A DNA stretch of 64,000 bases from contig ONHN01000006.1 of NCBI GenBank assembly GCA_900317635.1, positions 33,906 through 97,905 on the forward strand, read 5' to 3'. This DNA is from an uncultured Prevotellaceae bacterium (GTDB lineage Bacteria; Bacteroidota; Bacteroidia; Bacteroidales; Bacteroidaceae). The position numbers were made by a program, and so were the translations under genes. Positions 59,233-64,000 of this stretch are shown here, in pieces. Within the stretch, counting starts at the first letter, position 1. The number at the start of each line of letters is the position of its first letter. Below the pieces are notes generated by a model that searched no databases, was not told the DNA's origin, and saw only the letters and a program-made list of their open reading frames with translations.

Positions 59233-60594
59233 ATGGAAAAGCAAAAACGTTTCCTCCTGCCCGAGCAGGAAATCCCTCGCCAGTGGTACAACATTCAGGC
59301 CGAAATGCCCAACAAGCCCCTGCCACCCCTGCATCCAGGGACAAAACAGCCCCTGCAGGCCGAAGACCTCTTCCCCATTTTTGCTGAAGAGTGCGCCAAG
59401 CAGGAACTCAACCAAACCGACGCCTTCATCGACATTCCCGAGGCTGTGCGCGAGAAGTATAAGAGCTACCGCAGCACCCCCCTCGTCCGTGCCTACGAGC
59501 TGGAAGAAGCCCTTGGCACGCCAGCCCATATCTACTTCAAGAACGAGAGCCAAAACCCCCTCGGCTCTCATAAGGTCAACTCCGCACTCCCCCAGTGCTA
59601 CTACCTCAAGCAGGAGGGCATGACCAACGTCACCACCGAGACCGGAGCAGGCCAGTGGGGTGCCGCCCTTGCCTATGCCGCCCGCGTCTTCGGCCTCGAG
59701 GCCGCCGTCTATCAGGTGAAAATCTCGATGCAGCAAAAGCCCTACCGCTCTATGATTATGCGCACGTTCGGTGCCACGGTTGAAGGCTCGCCCTCCATGT
59801 CAACCCGCGCCGGCAAAGACCTCATCACGCGCAACCCCGCCTACACTGGCTCGCTCGGTTCGGCCATCTCAGAAGCCATCGAGCTGGCCACCACCACGCC
59901 CCGTTGCAAATACTCCCTTGGCAGCGTCCTGAGCCACGTCACCCTCCACCAAACCATCATAGGCCTCGAAGCCGAGAAACAAATGCAGATGGCTGGCGAA
60001 TATCCCGACGTCGTCATCGCCTGCTTCGGCGGCGGCTCCAACTTCGGCGGACTGGCCTTCCCCTTCATGCGCCACAACCTGCGCGACGGCCGCACCACCG
60101 AGTTCATCGCCGCCGAACCCGCCAGCTGCCCCAAACTCACGCGCGGCCAGTTCCGCTACGACTTTGGCGACGAAAGCGGCTACACGCCCCTGCTGCCCAT
60201 GTACACCCTCGGCCACAACTTCCACCCCGCCAACATCCACGCAGGCGGACTGCGCTACCACGGTGCAGGCGTCATCGTCTCCCAGCTCATCAAGGACAAG
60301 CTCATGCGCGGCGTTGACATCCCGCAGGTAGAAGCCTTCGACGCCGCCATGCTCTTTGCACGCACCGAAGGCATCATCCCCGCACCCGAGTCCAGCCACG
60401 CCATCGCCGCCACCATTCGCCAGGCCCTGCACTGCAAGCAGACGGGCGAAGAGAAAGTCATCCTCTTCAACCTCAGCGGCCACGGCCTTATCGACATGAC
60501 CGCCTACGACAGCTACCTCAGCGGCGACCTTCGCAACTACGAACTCTCCGATGCCGAAATAGCCGAAAGCCTAAAAGACGTGCCCAAGGTATAA
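59233..60594 (+). CDS. trpB: TrpB2-type tryptophan synthase beta chain
   Basis: 453 residues from the ATG at 59233 (MEKQKRFLLPEQEIPRQWYNIQAEMPNKPLPPLHPG). The open frame is 77 codons longer upstream, but it runs through the leader, terminator and repeat. It makes tryptophan from indole and serine with PLP. The PLP Lys lies in LGSHKVNSA (about K114), the catalytic Glu in TETGAGQWG (about E136) and the phosphate loop in CFGGGSNFGG (about 265-273). The N-terminus and length mark the TrpB2 group, which often works apart from TrpA. No trpA is adjacent. The leader at 58976-59035 with tandem Trp codons supports a real Trp role. Confidence 0.92.
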   Translation: MEKQKRFLLPEQEIPRQWYNIQAEMPNKPLPPLHPGTKQPLQAEDLFPIFAEECAKQELNQTDAFIDIPEAVREKYKSYRSTPLVRAYELEEALGTPAHIYFKNESQNPLGSHKVNSALPQCYYLKQEGMTNVTTETGAGQWGAALAYAARVFGLEAAVYQVKISMQQKPYRSMIMRTFGATVEGSPSMSTRAGKDLITRNPAYTGSLGSAISEAIELATTTPRCKYSLGSVLSHVTLHQTIIGLEAEKQMQMAGEYPDVVIACFGGGSNFGGLAFPFMRHNLRDGRTTEFIAAEPASCPKLTRGQFRYDFGDESGYTPLLPMYTLGHNFHPANIHAGGLRYHGAGVIVSQLIKDKLMRGVDIPQVEAFDAAMLFARTEGIIPAPESSHAIAATIRQALHCKQTGEEKVILFNLSGHGLIDMTAYDSYLSGDLRNYELSDAEIAESLKDVPKV

Positions 60595-60628
60595 AAGAAA
60601 GACCGTCACACACACAACACAAAAACTG

Positions 60629-60704
60629 TTTAGGCGAAGAGCCCCGAACTACAGATGCGCACACATGCATTTGCAGGTTCGGGGTTCAGACGTTTTTGCC
60701 TAAA
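60629..60704 (+). terminator. Hairpin complex after trpB
   Basis: Outer pairing TTTAGGC / GCCTAAA, inner CCCCGAAC / GTTCGGGG (60642-60649 with 60677-60684). A plausible trpB terminator, with TTTTT present inside the descending arm. Confidence 0.5.
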
Positions 60705-60773
60705 ACAAGCTGTTTAGTTGACGCAAATTATTTATTTTTCCACTTCATGGTACTGAAGTCAAAGATTTTTTCG

Positions 60774-60781
60774 TAATTTTG
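60774..60781 (+). promoter_or_regulatory. -7 promoter element ahead of the restriction-modification cassette
   Basis: TAATTTTG followed by C. About 328 nt separate the predicted start from the methyltransferase ATG, and two small hairpins (AATCCGC-TTTG-GCGGATT at 60789-60806; TTACCA / TGGTAA at 60805-60826) occur at once downstream. Confidence 0.45.
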
Positions 60782-60826
60782 CACACGGAATCCGCTTTGG
60801 CGGATTACCAAAGACATTGTTGGTAA

Positions 60827-61114
60827 AAAATTAGCATTCGCTATTATTTCGCGCATAGCCAAGAGCGTCGGAAACTCAAGTTGGTATAAAAAGCACAGAA
60901 ATAATATGTGACAGGCGAGCAGTATGGTGGTTTCTCCTGTTCTAGTTTGTGATAGCGATGCACACGCAAAAGCGTGATGCATCCTGCAAACTGGACAGAG
61001 GCTCCATTCCGACGCCGCCTCTTGCTATGCGCAAATAGGAGCATCACGCTTCTTTTGCGATATAGCGTGATTGATAGTAAATGCTTATGTTTTATACAGA
61101 TAACTATCAATCAA
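60827..61114. other. Untranslated region before the methyltransferase
   Basis: No gene is supported. The DNA holds two further inverted repeats: GATGCAC-ACGCAAAAGCG-TGATGCATC near 60957-60985 and ATCACGCT / AGCGTGAT at about 61041-61070. Composition shifts to AT-rich toward 61100. Minus-strand open frames here lack family features. Confidence 0.35.
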
Positions 61115-62218
61115 ATGGCTAAAAACAGAAGTCAAAATGCTGCTCAAAAGGCTAAGGAAGATGAGTTTTACACTCAACTTGCAGATATAGCCAATGAGCT
61201 TTCTCACTACAGGAGACATTTCCGCAACAAAATTGTGCTCTGCAATTGTGATGACCCTTACGAAAGCAACTTCTTCAAGTTCTTCGCTACAAAGTTCAAT
61301 GTATGGGAACTGAAAAAACTGATTTGTACATGCTATGACGGTTCACCTGTGGCTGGAACAGAGTTTGACTTGTTTGAGAACAGCCCGAAAAGTTGCAGGA
61401 AAGCATTCAAGATAGAACTAACAGAAGTACAGGATGTCAATGGTGATGGTGCTACAGACTTGGAAGATGTAGAAATCATCCTGCGCAAAAATCCGCCATC
61501 GCTTTTGGAAGGCAATGGCGATTTCCGTAGCTCAGAGTGTATTCAACTTTTAGAGGAGGCTGACATTGTTGTCACCAATCCCCCGTTCTCGCTTTTTAGG
61601 GAATTTGTCAACACCCTTTACAAGTATGATAAGAAATTTCTCATTATTGGAAATCAGAACAATGTGACGTACAAAGACGTTTTCACGCGAATCCGTGACA
61701 ACCAACTATGGTTGGGTTACTACGCTGGTTCTATGAAGTTTGTTATTCCTGAAATATACGATGAGAACAAAACAAACATAAAAACACTTGAGGACGGAAC
61801 TATCATATCAACAATGGGTAATATATGCTGGTTTACAAACCTCGACCATAGCAAGCGTCATGATGGAATTGACCTCTACAAGCATTACACTCCCGAGGAA
61901 TATCCGAAGTATGATAACTATGACGCTATCTTTGTGAAAAACGTTGCCGATATTCCAGTTGATTACGATGAACCGATGGGTGTTCCTCCCACTTTTATTG
62001 CCAATTATGCCCCTAAACAATTTGTTATCCTCGGAATTACTGACCGCGATAATAATTCTGGCCTAAAGACAAAAGTTTATACAAAAGAGGACGCAAAAAA
62101 TGCAAGCGACTTAAACAGGCGTGGAGTCTTGAAAATAGGGGCTACATATAAGCTGTGTTGGCCTGCTATATTAATTCAAAAGAGGAAATACTATGAAAAT
62201 AACATTGCACACCATTAA
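61115..62218 (+). CDS. EcoRI-family DNA adenine methyltransferase
   Basis: 367 residues from the ATG at 61115 (MAKNRSQNAAQKAKEDEFYTQLADIANELSHYRRHF). This closely follows the M.EcoRI start (DEFYTQ...IENEL..YR.HF). Further shared stretches are VLCNCDDPYESNFFKFFA, GDFRSSECIQLLEEADIVVTNPPFSLFREFV with the catalytic NPPF (155-158), KKFLIIGNQNNVTYKDVF, NQLWLGYYAGSMKFVIPE, NICWFTNLD and YPKYDNYDAI. It should methylate adenine in a short palindrome, not necessarily GAATTC. AT-richer than its surroundings, suggesting recent transfer. Its stop overlaps the next gene by 26 bp. Confidence 0.93.
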   Translation: MAKNRSQNAAQKAKEDEFYTQLADIANELSHYRRHFRNKIVLCNCDDPYESNFFKFFATKFNVWELKKLICTCYDGSPVAGTEFDLFENSPKSCRKAFKIELTEVQDVNGDGATDLEDVEIILRKNPPSLLEGNGDFRSSECIQLLEEADIVVTNPPFSLFREFVNTLYKYDKKFLIIGNQNNVTYKDVFTRIRDNQLWLGYYAGSMKFVIPEIYDENKTNIKTLEDGTIISTMGNICWFTNLDHSKRHDGIDLYKHYTPEEYPKYDNYDAIFVKNVADIPVDYDEPMGVPPTFIANYAPKQFVILGITDRDNNSGLKTKVYTKEDAKNASDLNRRGVLKIGATYKLCWPAILIQKRKYYENNIAHH

Positions 62219-63290
62219 GATTAGCGACATTGTCGATGGATTTGAGGACAACGAGGAAGAGGGTGTAGTCGGCTATGGAGGTCTTTTGAACATTCGACCA
62301 AAATACCAGCGGGAGTTTGTCTACAATGATAAACAGAAAATAGAGGTCATTAATTCTATCTTTAAACAATTCCCATTGAATGTTATGTATTGGGTGAAGA
62401 ATAACGATGGGACATATGAACTTCTTGATGGTCAACAACGGACATTGAGTATTTGCTCTTTTTATGAGGACAGTTTCTACATAAATCTCGATGGGAAGGT
62501 AAAGTCGTTTGCCAACTTAACCCCTGATCAGATTAAACAATTTCTCGACTACGAACTCCAGATATATATTTGTGAGAATGGCACAGACAGCGAGAAACTT
62601 GATTGGTTTGAAATTATAAATATCGCAGGCGAGAAACTTACACCTCAGGAGCTGCGTAACGCTGTATATTCAGGTGATTGGGTAATGGCCTTAAAAAAGA
62701 AGTTTAGCAAATCAACATGTGTCGCATATCGCCTCGCCAAGGATTACATGAGCGGAAACCCGATCCGACAAGATTACCTGCAAACAGTCTTAAAATGGAT
62801 TAGCAGAGATAGCATCAATGAATATATGGCCGCACATCAGCACGATGAAAATGCGGATATTGAGTGGCAATATTTTCAAGCAGTTATAGCCTGGGTAAAA
62901 CGCATCTTCACCAAGTATCGCCCTATTATGAAAGGCATAGATTGGGGCGAATTGTATAACATGTATGGTAGCAACACATATCCAGCAACAGAGATTGAGA
63001 AACGAATATCAACATTGCTTATAGACAAAGATGTAACAAATAAGAAAGGGGTATATTCTTACGTCCTCTCAGGTGACGAAAGAAAACTCAACATCCGCAA
63101 ATTTGAAGAGGCCGACCGTATAGAAGCATATGAGCGACAAAAAGGTATTTGCCCAAAATGCGGCCAGCATTTCGAAATAGGTGAAATGCATGCCGACCAT
63201 ATAACACCATGGAGTAAAGGCGGGCACACGACAGCAGATAATTGTCAAATGCTATGTGCTGATTGTAATCGTCACAAAGGAGCGAAATGA
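62193..63290 (+). CDS. DUF262-HNH nuclease-like protein, candidate restriction partner
   Basis: 365 residues; the ATG at 62193 lies 26 bp before the methyltransferase stop, so translation is coupled. The N-terminal DUF262 (ParB/GmrS-like) domain has PKYQREFVYNDKQKIEVINSIF (37-57) and LLDGQQRTLSICSF (DGQQR at 79-83), used for NTP binding or hydrolysis in relatives. The C-terminal HNH domain has CPKC (320-323), MHADHITPWSKGGHTTADNC (His 336, Asn 350) and MLCADCNRHKG (Cys 355/358, His 361), i.e. a complete zinc-ribbon plus catalytic set. GmrSD, BrxU and SspE use the same pair of domains in phage defence. Inferred to be the restriction enzyme. AT-rich. Confidence 0.85.
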   Translation: MKITLHTIKISDIVDGFEDNEEEGVVGYGGLLNIRPKYQREFVYNDKQKIEVINSIFKQFPLNVMYWVKNNDGTYELLDGQQRTLSICSFYEDSFYINLDGKVKSFANLTPDQIKQFLDYELQIYICENGTDSEKLDWFEIINIAGEKLTPQELRNAVYSGDWVMALKKKFSKSTCVAYRLAKDYMSGNPIRQDYLQTVLKWISRDSINEYMAAHQHDENADIEWQYFQAVIAWVKRIFTKYRPIMKGIDWGELYNMYGSNTYPATEIEKRISTLLIDKDVTNKKGVYSYVLSGDERKLNIRKFEEADRIEAYERQKGICPKCGQHFEIGEMHADHITPWSKGGHTTADNCQMLCADCNRHKGAK

Positions 63291-63568
63291 TATCGGGCGC
63301 GACTGCATCGCAGGCGATGAGGATGCGGACAACGGCTGCCAGCTCTTGCGCCGTCGCGCAGCTGAAGGCGCTCTTCAGTGACGGCGGAAGGTTCTACGAC
63401 CGTAAGAACGCTAAAACCCCTTTGACGCCACTCGAGCAAGAGGCCGTAGGGCGCATCCTGGCCTCCTGCGGTGCAGCCGAACCCGTAGAGTTTGATGCTT
63501 ACACGGAATTGTTCGATTTTGCCTTACGGCTTACAAGCGAAGAGCTGGTGAAGCGTCTGGAGGTATAA
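63287..63568 (+). CDS. Hypothetical ORF after the DUF262-HNH gene, possibly a gene remnant
   Basis: 93 codons beginning with an ATGA overlap of the DUF262-HNH stop. Base composition flips from AT-rich to GC-rich exactly here. The first ~25 residues (MISGATASQAMRMRTTAASSC) look unnatural, while the later part (LKALFSDGGRFYDRKNAKTPLTPLEQEAVGRILASCG...FDFALRLTSEELVKRLEV) looks like a normal C-terminus. It may be the tail of a host gene cut when the cassette integrated; no matching 5' part is seen upstream of 61115. I do not recognise the family. Confidence 0.35.
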   Translation: MISGATASQAMRMRTTAASSCAVAQLKALFSDGGRFYDRKNAKTPLTPLEQEAVGRILASCGAAEPVEFDAYTELFDFALRLTSEELVKRLEV

Positions 63569-63603
63569 ATTTCTACACCCCGTCAGAAGTATAACGCCAT
63601 CTC

Positions 63604-63735
63604 GGTGGAGGATTTTCTCCAACCCGTTGGAGGATTTTCTCCAACCCGTTGGAGAAATTGCTCCAAAAGGCGGGAGGAAGTTCGCCGATGGGTTGGAGGA
63701 AGTTCGCCGACGGGTTGGCGGAAGTGGAGGCTTTC
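63604..63735. repeat. 22-bp-period tandem array (6 units) after the cassette
   Basis: Units begin at 63604, 63626, 63648, 63670, 63692 and 63714, each 22 bp. Units 1-3 follow GTTGGAGGATTTTCTCCAAC (a perfect dyad GTTGGAG/CTCCAAC); units 4-6 change the second half to AAGTTCGCCGA-GGG. The unit border CCAACCCGTTGG is itself symmetric. Confidence 0.8.
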
Positions 63736-63744
63736 GCTTCCTTA

Positions 63745-63872
63745 GGAGTTAAAAGGAGTTATCGCATTCTATGGCTGCTGAGAAGTTAAAGACGATCGTC
63801 TTACAGGTATGTTATATGGGCATCGAAAGTATCGTCTTTAACTCCCTTAACTCTTTTAACTCCCTTAACTCC
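63745..63872. terminator. Nested inverted repeat built of GGAGTTAAA words
   Basis: Inner arms AGTTAAAGACGAT / ATCGTCTTTAACT (63784-63796, 63831-63843) are perfect over 13 bp. Outer GGAGTTAAAAGGAGTTA (63745-63761) pairs with TAACTCTTTTAACTCC (about 63848-63863). The GGAGTTAAA word recurs in the terminators at 39844 and, as GGAGTTGAAA, at 52421. Confidence 0.55.
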
Positions 63873-63890
63873 TGAAAACAACAGAAACTT

Positions 63891-64000
63891 GAATAAATTT
63901 ATATTGGTGTCCGGTAAAAGTTGATACAAGCAACGAAAGAGTTAGTGTCTATTACTGTTTTGAGGATTTTTATTAGTGAGGGGCTTTCTGTCGCCGTAGG
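63891..64000. other. Right edge of the window, possible element terminus
   Basis: No gene is visible. GGTGTCCGGTAAAAGTTGAT near 63906-63925 looks like the end of a mobile element, but its partner end is not in the window. Treat as unassigned. Confidence 0.2.

Noticed and set aside
60957-61070. tRNA-like or riboswitch structure before the methyltransferase
   Set aside because: Several inverted repeats exist, but no cloverleaf, TTCGA loop or known aptamer consensus could be found.

Overview
The window looks like a chromosomal segment of a Bacteroidales bacterium, most likely Prevotellaceae. Supporting signs are the neighbouring pyrG and yidC, Bacteroidetes-type families (DUF4494, DUF3316, DUF3822, DUF4250, a fused SpmA-SpmB protein), secreted proteins ending in a short GVYVxxGKKVxxK-like C-terminal tail, repeated promoter matches to the Bacteroidetes -33 TTTG / -7 TAnnTTTG consensus, and almost no Shine-Dalgarno sequences. 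The species cannot be named from this sequence. There are no rRNA or tRNA genes, no CRISPR array and no complete insertion sequence that I can see.

Layout. 1-8837 (minus): pyrG, yidC, a secreted alpha/beta hydrolase, a secreted endonuclease/exonuclease/phosphatase-family protein and a partial dnaE. 8857-9414: a YoeB-type toxin-antitoxin pair whose toxin has a premature stop. 9472-14995 (minus): FAD oxidoreductase, MFS transporter, YggS, DUF4494 protein, GH25 muramidase. 15912-20602 (plus): mltG, GH3 glycosidase, GH29 fucosidase. 20686-25579 (minus): speA, shikimate kinase, topA. 25801-28714 (minus): DUF3316, DedA and AAA ATPase genes. 28947-30179 (plus): SpmAB. 30264-30430: candidate small RNA. 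30674-37384 (minus): PAP2 phosphatase and a 2000-residue secreted S8 protease. 37808-39817 (plus): Smr and DUF362 proteins. 39915-42512 (minus): GH13 enzyme and fabD. 42975-45233 (plus): aconitase-family hydratase. 45500-47578 (minus): rsmD, DUF3822, VanZ, DUF4250. 48327-60594 (plus): recQ, glnS, a 1619-residue secreted adhesin-like protein, a TPR protein, and a TrpB2-type trpB behind a probable attenuator leader. 61115-63290 (plus): an AT-richer two-gene cassette of an EcoRI-family adenine methyltransferase and a DUF262-HNH protein.

Most coding genes are ordinary housekeeping or envelope and carbohydrate genes. The points of interest are: (1) the methyltransferase plus DUF262-HNH pair, a candidate restriction-modification system without a classical EcoRI nuclease; (2) a 19-codon leader peptide with tandem Trp codons and a strong hairpin before trpB; (3) four intergenic arrays with exact 21- or 22-bp periods and dyad-symmetric units but unrelated sequences; (4) a promoter-hairpins-T-tract cassette that looks like a small RNA gene; (5) a nonsense-interrupted YoeB toxin; and (6) several families of short dispersed repeats that fill most larger intergenic gaps.

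All identifications come from reading the sequence and from remembered family motifs. No database search was run.
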